A DNA stretch of 64,000 nucleotides from Nakazawaea peltata (Eukaryota; Ascomycota; Pichiomycetes; Alaninales; Pachysolenaceae). The notes below the pieces were generated by a model, which did not search any database, was not told where the DNA came from, and saw only the letters and a list, made by a program, of their open reading frames with translations. The translations under genes and the position numbers were made by a program. Shown here one piece after another: positions 9,181 through 18,636 of this stretch; within the stretch, counting starts at the first letter, position 1, and each line of letters starts with the position of its first letter. The stretch lies in contig BCGQ01000001.1 of assembly GCA_001599355.1 (NCBI GenBank), forward strand, positions 809,135-873,134. Direction: 5' to 3'.

Positions 9181-11523
9181 TCATTTAGAAGCATATGTAT
9201 CGATCAACTCTTGTTCAACCTTCAATGTCTCATATCTATAGTTTAATCTAATATCTGGGACATTGGTCTTCTCTATATCGTTTCCATCAGGTCCCTCTAA
9301 GATGAAATTCTCACCTAACCAATGTCTCTTCAACTCGTATTCGAAACCACTTTGTAAGACCGAGTTTCTTGCCAATTCACTTAAATCCACATTACTCAAC
9401 TTGTAGATTTGAGCAGCTACAGAGTACTCTTCGATCAACGGTTCTCTCGTGTACGAAAATTGTAAAGGATCATCAGTAGACAACGAGACATTCAAACCTC
9501 TTCTGAAGTATCCAGGGAACGGATTCTTATCGTACGTCAAGAACAAAGCATTGTTGGAAAGTGGAGACATTGCAACTGGGACTTGGTCCAAGTAGTACAA
9601 GTATTGAACAAATGGTAACTTTCTCAACAAAATACCATGGGAAATACCTTCGGCGACCAAATATGAGTTGATCAAATGTTCTGGATCACCAGCTTCTCCG
9701 GAATGTGGTCTTAAGACAAAGGTATTGAACCCTCTCTTTTGTCTCCAATTGTTCAATGAACAAATATTACAGTAAAGATAATACAAATAATACGAGTATG
9801 GTGGGTTAGTAGCAGCATCCCAGTACCTTGGAGTCGGATACTTCTTCTGGAATCTTCTATCAGCCTTGGACTCATCATCCACGGAGTCAAATCCAATAAC
9901 TCTTTGTAAAAAGACATGTAATTTAGGATGAGATTTAGGATTCTTAGTAACTTCATAAAGAGGCTCAAAGATATTCTTGACAATGTCTTGGAAATTACTG
10001 ACCAACTCTCCCTTCTTGTAGATACTATATAAACGAGGGATCTGGATCAACCATCTAACATTATGACTGAATAATTTGTTGTCTACAACCCAAGCCAGTA
10101 ACTTATCCCATTCATCGGTGGATCTTCCATAGATAGAAATTCTATACTCGGTCATTTGGTACTTGGATTGTTCTAAATCATCGAATACTTCTCTTGTGAT
10201 TTCGGCAAGATATCTACCTTGGATAAAGTTATCGGTCTTCAAAAAGATTTCTCTCAAACGAGATTCTCCTACGGGATTATATTTCAAATTGAACTTATCG
10301 AATCTGTGGAAAGTGTCTTTATGAGCATGCATATCCAAGGTATCGATACTCAAATCATAAGCTGTCAAATTCAACGATTTGAATACCTCTGAAAGTGTCA
10401 AGACTTTCCCATCTCTGAAGATCACCTTCTCATCCAGACATTTTCTGATCTTATACTTGATAAATCTTAACAAATGCTTTTGGTTCATACAAGCAGAGTG
10501 GTGGACGTGGGTATCGACTTTTCTAACGTTATAGAAATCTCTATGTGGGTTCCTCTTTGACTCTGCAATCTCTTGATACTCATTAAGTAAACTGTAAAGA
10601 TTCCATTTAGCCTCCAAATACTCCAATCTTTTGAAGGCAAATGACTTTGTAGGGCCATCTGACGCAAACGCAATGATCTTATCAAGATCCATATAATAAT
10701 CTCTAATAGTAGGGACGTTAAGTAACTTCTCTTTAGTATGGGAGTCTACAATTTGATAACAATCTTCATCATCGAGATAAAAATCGATATCTGGATCTTC
10801 ACCCGGGATTTCACACTTGTCAAACTCAAACTCAGACTCCTTCAGCTGGTTCCCATTCACATCAAACTCCTTGTTATTATCCTCAATCTTCCATTTAGGT
10901 CTAGGAGGATCAGGATAGATTCTCCATTCTCCATTTGGGTTATTCTTTGGGTTATCTGAGAATCTTTGTAAAGAGATCTTCTGGTATTTGGCTCTCAAAT
11001 CACGGCAGATCTTGATCTGTTTGTAAATCAGAAGTACTTCATCCGATGGTGTCTCAGTAATAGCATTATGGTCATTCTCGGTGATAGAACCCAACTTGAA
11101 ATGGATATCTCTGTTAGTAACCGGGTGTTTTTCGATGACTGGCAGGTGAGAAGGACCTGGAATTCTCGATTTACTCAATGGGGATGGTGCTGGTGCTGGT
11201 TCCACAAGTGAATATCTTCTAGAAGAAGTACTAGGAGAAGAACCCTGCAGATTAACAGCCTCCAACGCCTTCAATTTCAAGTGATGTTCGTATATTTGAC
11301 GATCCTCAGCAACTGAATAATGAGTAGAAGCACTTCTATTCATAGCATCTTCATGAATATCATCAACGTCATCATCATCCCCACCACCATTCCTCTCGGC
11401 GCTTAAATATTGAGGAGCATATGGATGATGATCATCATGAAGCAATAAATTATCTTTAGTCAACTGTGAAGACGAGTCGTCTAAATTCATCTCTGAGAGT
11501 TTCCTAGCTGTATTTTGCGGCAT
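9181..11523 (-). CDS. AMD1: AMP deaminase
   Basis: 780 residues on the minus strand with ATG at 11521-11523. It converts AMP to IMP plus ammonia in purine salvage and adenylate control. The N-terminal about 140 residues are variable and low-complexity. The catalytic TIM barrel begins near VDTHVHHSACMNQKHLLRF, which holds metal-binding His residues, and includes SLSTDDPLQFSYTREPL, the signature with the metal-binding Asp pair, followed by LARNSVLQSGFE. Length is close to the 810 of S. cerevisiae. A CTG codon in DEWDKLxAWVVDNK is at a position I recall as Ala in the orthologue. The gene ends 28 bp from the PFA5 stop (convergent) and shares a 215-bp promoter with LTN1. Confidence 0.97.
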   Translation of the reverse strand: MPQNTARKLSEMNLDDSSSQLTKDNLLLHDDHHPYAPQYLSAERNGGGDDDDVDDIHEDAMNRSASTHYSVAEDRQIYEHHLKLKALEAVNLQGSSPSTSSRRYSLVEPAPAPSPLSKSRIPGPSHLPVIEKHPVTNRDIHFKLGSITENDHNAITETPSDEVLLIYKQIKICRDLRAKYQKISLQRFSDNPKNNPNGEWRIYPDPPRPKWKIEDNNKEFDVNGNQLKESEFEFDKCEIPGEDPDIDFYLDDEDCYQIVDSHTKEKLLNVPTIRDYYMDLDKIIAFASDGPTKSFAFKRLEYLEAKWNLYSLLNEYQEIAESKRNPHRDFYNVRKVDTHVHHSACMNQKHLLRFIKYKIRKCLDEKVIFRDGKVLTLSEVFKSLNLTAYDLSIDTLDMHAHKDTFHRFDKFNLKYNPVGESRLREIFLKTDNFIQGRYLAEITREVFDDLEQSKYQMTEYRISIYGRSTDEWDKLLAWVVDNKLFSHNVRWLIQIPRLYSIYKKGELVSNFQDIVKNIFEPLYEVTKNPKSHPKLHVFLQRVIGFDSVDDESKADRRFQKKYPTPRYWDAATNPPYSYYLYYLYCNICSLNNWRQKRGFNTFVLRPHSGEAGDPEHLINSYLVAEGISHGILLRKLPFVQYLYYLDQVPVAMSPLSNNALFLTYDKNPFPGYFRRGLNVSLSTDDPLQFSYTREPLIEEYSVAAQIYKLSNVDLSELARNSVLQSGFEYELKRHWLGENFILEGPDGNDIEKTNVPDIRLNYRYETLKVEQELIDTYASK

Positions 11524-11594
11524 TTCTTCTCTATCTACTCTACCTTTAGTTACCTCTTACTTTGGGCCTTCCTTCTGTCTCCAATCGACCCCTC

Positions 11595-11720
11595 TTTGCC
11601 TCGGAAAAATTGATTTTATTAATACTTTGCTTCGGAAAAATACGCGCTTTGCTCATGAAAAACGAAAGTACTTACAAATTTGCTCTGGAAAAATGAATTC
11701 CTCGAACTTTTCAACTGGAA
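11595..11720. promoter_or_regulatory. Phased direct repeats TTTGCYYCGGAAAAAT between AMD1 and LTN1
   Basis: Four copies of a 16-bp motif start at 11595, 11626, 11648 and 11679 (TTTGCCTCGGAAAAAT, TTTGCTTCGGAAAAAT, TTTGCTCATGAAAAAC, TTTGCTCTGGAAAAAT). A weaker fifth, sharing CTGGAAA, lies around 11709-11722. Start-to-start spacing is 31, 22, 31 and about 30 bp, near 3, 2, 3 and 3 helical turns. This places all sites on one face of the helix. They fill the divergent promoter of AMD1 (minus) and LTN1 (plus). The cognate factor is not known to me. Confidence 0.55.
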
Positions 11721-11738
11721 ATTTTGCCATCTTCAACG

Positions 11739-14700
11739 ATGGAGGGTAAGTCACAGCGTCAAACTGGTGGAATTGAAGGCAAAATGTCGTTCTTTCAAGG
11801 TTCTAACGAAACAGGTTTGGGTTATAATGGGTTTGAGGTGTCTTTGAACTACATTAGTGGAATTCCTGATGTGAATATTATATCGGCGCCAGAGTTGAAG
11901 ATCATCTTCAAGTCTTTGTTGAAGAAAGATGAGATCACTAAGGAGAGACTGTTACAAGATTTGGTCAAAATTATAGAAAATGGGAATTCTGTCATTGACG
12001 ATGATATTGTAATCATCTCTTGGGTTCAGTTGTACCTGAAGCTTGCTATTGACATTTCTAAAAATGTCCGTATTTCTGCTCATCAAGTCCAAGGGAAATT
12101 CGTCAAGGTTTTAGGTAAGAGATATGCCAAATATTTGAAGGATACTGCTCCTATATGGTTAGCGGGGACATTTGATTCGGAACGATTGGTGGCAAGGTCT
12201 GCTAATGCTTCTCTTTTAGAGGCATTCCAGTCCAATGAAAAGGTAGATCTTTTATGGAATCTGTTTGCTGAACATTGTTTGAATTTTTGTTACCAAACCA
12301 TTAAATATGAGTCTAAAGATACCTTATCTGATGAAAGAAATGTTTCCAAAGACGATTCAGAGGCAAAATATCATAGGGTTTTATTATCTGTACTAGAACT
12401 TTTCGTCAAATTATTGCAAGGGAAGGTTATAAAAGAGTCTAAATATGATGACCTAAGATTAAATTTCTTATCGTGTGACGAGTTATGGGAGCTCGCCAGT
12501 ACTAAAGATTTGAACTTGAAGAAATCTCTTTTGATGCTTATTGTTTGTTGTGTCAAGAATATACCTGAATCTATCGAAGGCTCCTTGCTCAAGACTATTT
12601 CTAAGGCAACAATCAAGTCTATCAAGTATAAGGCAGAGAGAAACAATATTGTATATTCGCCTATTGTATTACCTACTTTGAGTGCTCTTTTGAACTTGAA
12701 TAACTTCAGTTCAGAGTTCTGGTCTCTTGCTGGTAAGAAAAGTAAAGAGAAATTGATCTCCTTCTTACAATTGGGGTCATGTTCCTCTTCTGAGATTTAT
12801 TATGAATTATTAAAAAGACTCGTAGTTGGACTTCCATCCCATATTTTGGATATCTCGAAATCTGAAGATTATGAGACCATCTCTGACATTCTTTTAACCG
12901 ATATTTCTCAAGAAAGGTTATTAAAGTTTGTTTCTAGTGCTTGGAATTGCTTCTTTGAAGTACAGAAATTCGCTTATAAAGAGAACCCCGACGAAGTCAG
13001 TTCCAAATTGTCATCTATATTAAACGAGAAACTTCATCAATCCTTAAACAAGGACATCATCAGTGCTATAACTGACTTTTTCAGCTCGACCAAAGATCTT
13101 ACCCTCTTAAGCTCTTTATCCGATAACTTGGAGAAAGAGAACAAAGTTTATATAGAGAACGTATTACAAATTATTCATGGATCTGATAAAGACCATTTGA
13201 ATAAGATAATTCAGCATGGGTTTGATTCTCTTGAGGATTTAGATGACCAAGAATCACCAATCTCCCAACTCATTATCGTCAAGAATCTGATTCATTTCAA
13301 TTTGACACAATATAAGAGTTCTGTAGATAAGTTATTACTGGAAGATCTTCCATTATATGCCGAGAAGGAAACTATCGACGAATGCTTGCTGATTTTGACG
13401 GTGTACAATAACAATGCCGACTTCCTTGATGTTTCCGTGTTGAATGAAAGTTTTAACTCGGTATTTGTTAAGCTCTTAATGATTGAAGAGAAATCAGCCC
13501 AACTTGCTTTGAAATCCTTGCCAAAATTGACCAAAATCGACCTTGATTTGTGCAGTGACGTCAAGCAATTCGTAGTAAATCATTCTACTGAGGTTTCTCT
13601 TGACTCTCAAAACGACAAGAATGATGTTTTATTTGACTTGATGACCAAAGATGTGTTTATTAATCTTGTCAAGAATTCATTTGAGACAAGCTCCCAAGCA
13701 GTCTTTGTGCATCAATTTGTGAGCCGTTTCGATCTGGACGTTTTTGACGAGGTTTTATCTGGTGAAGACGAGGTCATTGTAGCTTTAGTAGAGTACCTTT
13801 TCGGATCGATCGAGGTTGACGATAGTCGTAAATTATTGAATCATGTCAAGCCTCAGCACAACAGTTTATTGATGCGAGTTTTAAAATCTCATGTCTCTTC
13901 ATATCCATTTGTTAATGTTGAGCACATTGTTGAATGGGTAAAAAACTCGAGATCGGAGTTGATACCGGAGTTATCTTCGCAAGAGTCTCTTTTATCATCT
14001 GTCATTGAATGTGTTGGTGATTCTGTAGATATAAGTTTGGCTGTAGCCAACTCTTTGGAGGGAAATGTCTTTTTAGTCACTAAAGATGGTAAGCCTCTCA
14101 ATGTAAATTCCACTCTCAGCTTGATTCTGTTCGTCAGATTCATTTACTACTTAGAGACTTCTTTGTCTCAATCTTTGATCGCTATTATGAGTATTGTGAC
14201 AGAAATAGCAAATGATATTTGCTTCTTATCAGATATTGAATATCCAGAGATCATTGATTTTACTTCTACGATTCAGAAATCACTCGCAAGTGAGGTGACC
14301 TCGAAGCAAGATTTAGAGGAATTTGTAGGCATTGTCTTCAATGAAGATTCTCCAACTGAATTCACTTCTATTCTTACTCAATTTATCGATAAAGATGATG
14401 CTATGTCATTTTATTGTAATAGAGTTGTTAAGAATGTTCTTGGATCCTTGGTTGAGGAAGCTTCTACTGCTCAGTTCGATAAATTGGAGATCAACATGAA
14501 CAAGTTACTTCGTACTCCATTGAAGTTTTCATCATTTGTTCTTAGTAGTAAAAAATTCATTGGGGCTCCACGTTTTGACCGCGTTCGTAATGCTGTTGCT
14601 GCTGAGTTGATTGGATTAAAAAGTAGTCAAATATGTTCTTCTGGTTTGAAAAACATCACTTTACTTCTGAATTTCCTCAATTTCGACTCCACCACCAGCG

Positions 14701-16325
14701 GTATTGAATCTTTTGAGCCTATTCCGGAGCAAAGATTTAACATGGTATTGAGAGAAGTTTCAAAATGGTTAGAGTCTGAGGTTGCTTATGATGAAGAGTT
14801 CATTCTGATCAGAATACAGTTGGCTTCGTTTATCTCGAAATATATATCTTTACTGGGTGTTTCTTTGAACCTTGATAAGGGAAAGTTATTGGATATTGGT
14901 TTTAATTTGTGTCGTGACTCGTTCAGTGTGATTTCTCTGGAAGCTGAAAATGCATCCCTTTCTTCAAGTATTTTACTGTTAAGATACTTTACATCGAGAC
15001 TTTTCACGGTGTTATACCAACATCATGATGAAATCGATCAATGGACTGAAGACATTGATGGAATTTATGAGGAAATCGTAGATAATCTTGTCTCTTTGAA
15101 CTCCTCACAAAAGACTCAACCTATTCAGTTGATTTACAGAATTTACTACCGCATATTTGATTCCATGATTCCTTTGAAATTGTTAGATATCGAGAAATTC
15201 TGGCCTTTATTACAGTCTAATAATGGAGAAAGCCAACGTTTGGCTACTAATGTTCTTCATAAATTGATTTGTGAGAAGCAAAAGGATTATGTGATTGAAT
15301 ATGAGTTGGCCAAGGCTAAGATCTCTCCAGAATCAGACAATGTTGGACCTGTAGCTACAATTCCTTCGTTATTGGTGGATAACCTCACTCAGATCCCTGA
15401 AGATTATTTAGAATATGAGAGACCAGAGAAGGTGAACAAATATCTCTGGAGTTGGTTATTGATATTCGATTACCTCAAAGATGCTACTCAAAGAATGAGA
15501 CAAGATTATATCAGACAATTAAGAGAAGACTTAAATAAGTTATTTGACTTTGTCTTTGATCAAGTTGATCTCTCTGCTGATTCTGATTTATTAAAGAGAA
15601 TCTCCGATCTGGAATTAATTGAGAATTACAATATGGCCAGCAGTTCAGACTTTGACTCCGTCACCGAGGAACAGAAGCTGTTGATAGTACATTTATATTT
15701 ATTATCAGTAGAATGTGTTGGATCTGTTGTTCAACTGTGGTTTAATGAACTTAGAGATCGTCAATTGAAGAGTCTGATCGAGAAATTCTCCGTCAACTAC
15801 GTTTCTTCAATTGTAGTTAACAAAGAATTAGATAAACTGCAACTGTTTGCTAAGAAAGGACCTTCTTCAATAGATTTGGAGAACTTTACTGTGAAAATCA
15901 ACAGACAGACTAACGAAATCAAGTCATTATACATGATAGACGACAAAACTATGGAAATGGTGATCAAAATTCCAAGCTCGTATCCATTACAAAGTGTTAC
16001 GGTAAATGGACCAGTAAGGTTGGGAGTCAAGGATGCGCAATGGAAAGCCTGGTTACTTGCGTCACAAAGAGTGATCACTTCTCAAAATTCCACTATAGTA
16101 GGAGCCATTGAGCTCTTTAGTAAAAATGTCTCATTGCATTTCTCGGGTTTCGAAGAATGTGCCATTTGTTATTCTATTTTACACTACCAAGACACTAGTT
16201 TACCTTCGAAGACATGTGCTACATGTAACAATAAGTTCCATGCAGCTTGTTTAAATAAATGGTTTAAGAGTTCGGGAGGAAGTACTTGTCCATTATGCAG
16301 ATCTTCTTTCAATTTTAGAAAGTGA
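11739..16325 (+). CDS. LTN1: E3 ubiquitin ligase of ribosome quality control (listerin, Ltn1/Rkr1)
   Basis: 1528 residues from the ATG at 11739; a second in-frame ATG at 11784 is a possible alternative start, and an upstream TTG at 11724 is not used here. Ltn1 binds stalled 60S subunits and ubiquitinates nascent chains. The N-terminus (NYISGIPDVNIISAPELKIIFKSLLKKDEITKE) matches the conserved listerin N-terminal domain. The middle is long HEAT-like helical repeats. The C-terminus carries a RING-type domain, CAICYSILHYQDTSLPSK then CATCNNKFHAACLNKWF and CPLCRSSF, of the RING-variant arrangement typical of listerin. Length agrees with the 1562 of S. cerevisiae. It is divergent from AMD1 across the phased-repeat promoter. 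Confidence 0.96.
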   Translation: MEGKSQRQTGGIEGKMSFFQGSNETGLGYNGFEVSLNYISGIPDVNIISAPELKIIFKSLLKKDEITKERLLQDLVKIIENGNSVIDDDIVIISWVQLYLKLAIDISKNVRISAHQVQGKFVKVLGKRYAKYLKDTAPIWLAGTFDSERLVARSANASLLEAFQSNEKVDLLWNLFAEHCLNFCYQTIKYESKDTLSDERNVSKDDSEAKYHRVLLSVLELFVKLLQGKVIKESKYDDLRLNFLSCDELWELASTKDLNLKKSLLMLIVCCVKNIPESIEGSLLKTISKATIKSIKYKAERNNIVYSPIVLPTLSALLNLNNFSSEFWSLAGKKSKEKLISFLQLGSCSSSEIYYELLKRLVVGLPSHILDISKSEDYETISDILLTDISQERLLKFVSSAWNCFFEVQKFAYKENPDEVSSKLSSILNEKLHQSLNKDIISAITDFFSSTKDLTLLSSLSDNLEKENKVYIENVLQIIHGSDKDHLNKIIQHGFDSLEDLDDQESPISQLIIVKNLIHFNLTQYKSSVDKLLLEDLPLYAEKETIDECLLILTVYNNNADFLDVSVLNESFNSVFVKLLMIEEKSAQLALKSLPKLTKIDLDLCSDVKQFVVNHSTEVSLDSQNDKNDVLFDLMTKDVFINLVKNSFETSSQAVFVHQFVSRFDLDVFDEVLSGEDEVIVALVEYLFGSIEVDDSRKLLNHVKPQHNSLLMRVLKSHVSSYPFVNVEHIVEWVKNSRSELIPELSSQESLLSSVIECVGDSVDISLAVANSLEGNVFLVTKDGKPLNVNSTLSLILFVRFIYYLETSLSQSLIAIMSIVTEIANDICFLSDIEYPEIIDFTSTIQKSLASEVTSKQDLEEFVGIVFNEDSPTEFTSILTQFIDKDDAMSFYCNRVVKNVLGSLVEEASTAQFDKLEINMNKLLRTPLKFSSFVLSSKKFIGAPRFDRVRNAVAAELIGLKSSQICSSGLKNITLLLNFLNFDSTTSGIESFEPIPEQRFNMVLREVSKWLESEVAYDEEFILIRIQLASFISKYISLLGVSLNLDKGKLLDIGFNLCRDSFSVISLEAENASLSSSILLLRYFTSRLFTVLYQHHDEIDQWTEDIDGIYEEIVDNLVSLNSSQKTQPIQLIYRIYYRIFDSMIPLKLLDIEKFWPLLQSNNGESQRLATNVLHKLICEKQKDYVIEYELAKAKISPESDNVGPVATIPSLLVDNLTQIPEDYLEYERPEKVNKYLWSWLLIFDYLKDATQRMRQDYIRQLREDLNKLFDFVFDQVDLSADSDLLKRISDLELIENYNMASSSDFDSVTEEQKLLIVHLYLLSVECVGSVVQLWFNELRDRQLKSLIEKFSVNYVSSIVVNKELDKLQLFAKKGPSSIDLENFTVKINRQTNEIKSLYMIDDKTMEMVIKIPSSYPLQSVTVNGPVRLGVKDAQWKAWLLASQRVITSQNSTIVGAIELFSKNVSLHFSGFEECAICYSILHYQDTSLPSKTCATCNNKFHAACLNKWFKSSGGSTCPLCRSSFNFRK

Positions 16326-16554
16326 GAGCTTGACTGTATCCCGACTGCCTCAACTGATAGCCTTTTTATAGCACCCCCGCACTTTTTCGCTGTGAGTAAA
16401 AGCCTTGCGCTATTTTTTCGCCTGCGCGTATCTCCAACAAAAAGTCTGGGGTAAATTTGCAGTATTAGTAATAAATATTTTAGGCGTGTCAAATATAAAA
16501 ACTGTAGGAAAAGAATGCTTAGTCAATGATAAGATATATTGGTTAGAAGACAAA

Positions 16555-18030
16555 ATGGAGATTTCAAAACCAACTAATGTATATACGACAAGTTCATCCA
16601 AAGGAGCCAAAAATGACATATATAATCATGATGAAAGCGATATTGTTACTTCTCGCGAGATCGAATTAGTGAACTTCGAGCGCTCCTCCACCATCCCTCC
16701 TATTATATCACATGTCCCGGATGTGGATGACACTGCGCGGAGTTTGTACTCGTCTGAAGTGGATGCTGAGGAGTTTTCAAGGTTAAAGTTTGAGAGTAGA
16801 AAAGATAAGTGGAGGTTGCTTGCATGTTGCATTTGGTTTTTTGGAGCTGGTTGGAATGATGCCACGGCGGGAACCATTTTAGTTAGGATCGAGTCTTACT
16901 ATAATATATCATATGCTATTGTGTCATTAATTTGGTTGGGAAATGCTGTCGGTTTCATCACAGTGGCTTTATCAAGTCATGAGGTCAATAATCGTTTGGG
17001 ATTTCATAAACTGGTGGTGGTGAGTTGTTTCCTCATGTCTCTTGCAGGGGCTATCATCTCTTCGGGGACCAAATTTCCTCTGATGGTTGTTGCATATTTC
17101 GTCTCGGGTGTAGGCTTTGCAATTGGTTTGTCTCAACTCAATGTCCATTGGGCCAGATTTGAAAAAGCTCCGGCTCTTCTTGGATGTTGTCACGGTAGTT
17201 ATGGAGTTGGAGCTACCATCTCACCTTTATTAGCTACTTCGATGACCAATCTGGGAATTGCTTGGCATTTCTTCTATTTATTAGTTTTCGGCATCTTATT
17301 TGCCAATATGATAAATATGTTCTTTGCATTCAAGGGAATTGATGATGAAATTGCTCGTATCTATGACAATAATAATTCACCAGATTCTCCTGAGGAAGAG
17401 GCCAAACCTCGTAGAGAAAAGGTCGAAATTGGACTGTCTCTCAGGGACTTTAATACTTGGTTGATCTGTTTTGTAATCTTATTCTACCAAGGAGCTGAGG
17501 TCTCTTTGGCTGGTTATATTGTCAGTTACTTATTGGATTACCGGTCTGGAAATGAAAATAGTGTCGGTTATGTAGCATCTGGATTCTGGGGAGGTTTAAC
17601 TTTGAGTAGATTCTTCCTTACAGATTGGACCGTCAAACATATAGGTGTAAGAAAGGGATTCATCGGTATGACATTGTTATCGATACTTTTCGTTTTACTT
17701 TCTTGGTTTGTTCCAAACTTAATTACAGAGGCAGTGATGGTATCGATTGCAGGAGTGTTCATCGGCCCGATGTACTCTATTACGGTTACTCTGCTGACTA
17801 AAATCTTGCCGAGAAAAATTGCATTTGTCTCGCTTAGTATGTCTTCACTGTTTGGAAGTACAGGAGGCTCATTATTCCCATTTATCGTAGGGTTGCTTTC
17901 TCAATTTAAGGGAACAGTGGTGGTACTTCCATTTAGTGTTGGTCTCTTCTCGGCTATGCTCGCTTGTTGGCTTATTCTCCCTAATGTTGACAGAACTAAT
18001 ATAAAAAATTGGTGGCAGAGAATTATTTAA
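16555..18030 (+). CDS. Major facilitator superfamily transporter (Bsc6/FHS-like)
   Basis: 491 residues from the ATG at 16555. Upstream in-frame sequence back to 16405 starts only with TTG, so I reject it. About 12 hydrophobic segments are visible, with an acidic cytosolic N-terminus of some 80 residues and a charged central loop (NNSPDSPEEEAKPRREK). The first helix region, ACCIWFFGAGWNDATAGTIL, and the GFAIGLSQLNVHW and GCCHGSYGVGATISP segments resemble the fucose-permease-like MFS group that includes the poorly known yeast protein Bsc6. Substrate is unknown. Its start lies about 230 bp after LTN1 on the same strand, and it precedes the CTT1 promoter. Confidence 0.8.
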   Translation: MEISKPTNVYTTSSSKGAKNDIYNHDESDIVTSREIELVNFERSSTIPPIISHVPDVDDTARSLYSSEVDAEEFSRLKFESRKDKWRLLACCIWFFGAGWNDATAGTILVRIESYYNISYAIVSLIWLGNAVGFITVALSSHEVNNRLGFHKLVVVSCFLMSLAGAIISSGTKFPLMVVAYFVSGVGFAIGLSQLNVHWARFEKAPALLGCCHGSYGVGATISPLLATSMTNLGIAWHFFYLLVFGILFANMINMFFAFKGIDDEIARIYDNNNSPDSPEEEAKPRREKVEIGLSLRDFNTWLICFVILFYQGAEVSLAGYIVSYLLDYRSGNENSVGYVASGFWGGLTLSRFFLTDWTVKHIGVRKGFIGMTLLSILFVLLSWFVPNLITEAVMVSIAGVFIGPMYSITVTLLTKILPRKIAFVSLSMSSLFGSTGGSLFPFIVGLLSQFKGTVVVLPFSVGLFSAMLACWLILPNVDRTNIKNWWQRII

Positions 18031-18636
18031 TGAATAAATTTATGAGTTTAAATTAATGTGGAGACAGTAACCCCCAAACTGGCCATTCGGCACCTACAGA
18101 GAGCTTAAGAAAACATACCCTTCCTAATTTATTTCTCCCACCACTTGATCAATGACACCCTAGTTACCCCCCACCCTAAACACAAAGAGGGGTCAATAAA
18201 GCACTCCCCTCTGATCAGTCCACCTTATTTTAACCTTAAATTATGCCAAAAATATGACCACCCAATAGTTTTTTTATAATTTCAAATCCAGATTTTCAAT
18301 CGTTTGTCATCACCCTCTCACAAACGAGGGCCCAAACGGATCCTCCACATCACCCCTACTCTGCGCCGATCATAAAAATCACACACTAAAAGAAGCATTT
18401 TCTTCCGTTTAGTTTGCGCTGCAGCTCGATAGTTGCTGTCGTGATGTGCCCTTTATTATGTTTGCGCGCGCATAATAACGCATCAAATCGAATTCTAGAT
18501 CTGTTTTTGGGGGTGTTTGGGGGAGTGTTGCTTAGAATATCAAATACGTCTAGATTGATTGCCGGGAATATATATAGTGGTAGGATTCCCCCCTAGTGTA
18601 TAATTGTAGTTGAGTAACAAAATAATCATTTCGAAA
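18031..18636 (+). promoter_or_regulatory. CTT1 promoter region with STRE sites and TATA box
   Basis: 606 bp upstream of catalase T. Stress response elements (core AGGGG/CCCCT, bound by Msn2/4-type factors) occur at 18188-18192, 18206-18210 and 18353-18357. A TATA-like TATATATAG lies at 18569-18577, 60 bp before the ATG. CTT1 in S. cerevisiae is the textbook STRE-controlled gene, so these sites are biologically sensible, though short motifs also occur by chance. A short ORF at 18414-18596 is not credible. Confidence 0.55.

Noticed and set aside
16405-16554. Upstream extension of the MFS transporter
   Set aside because: Opens only with TTG and lacks similarity to the family; the ATG at 16555 gives a normal N-terminus.
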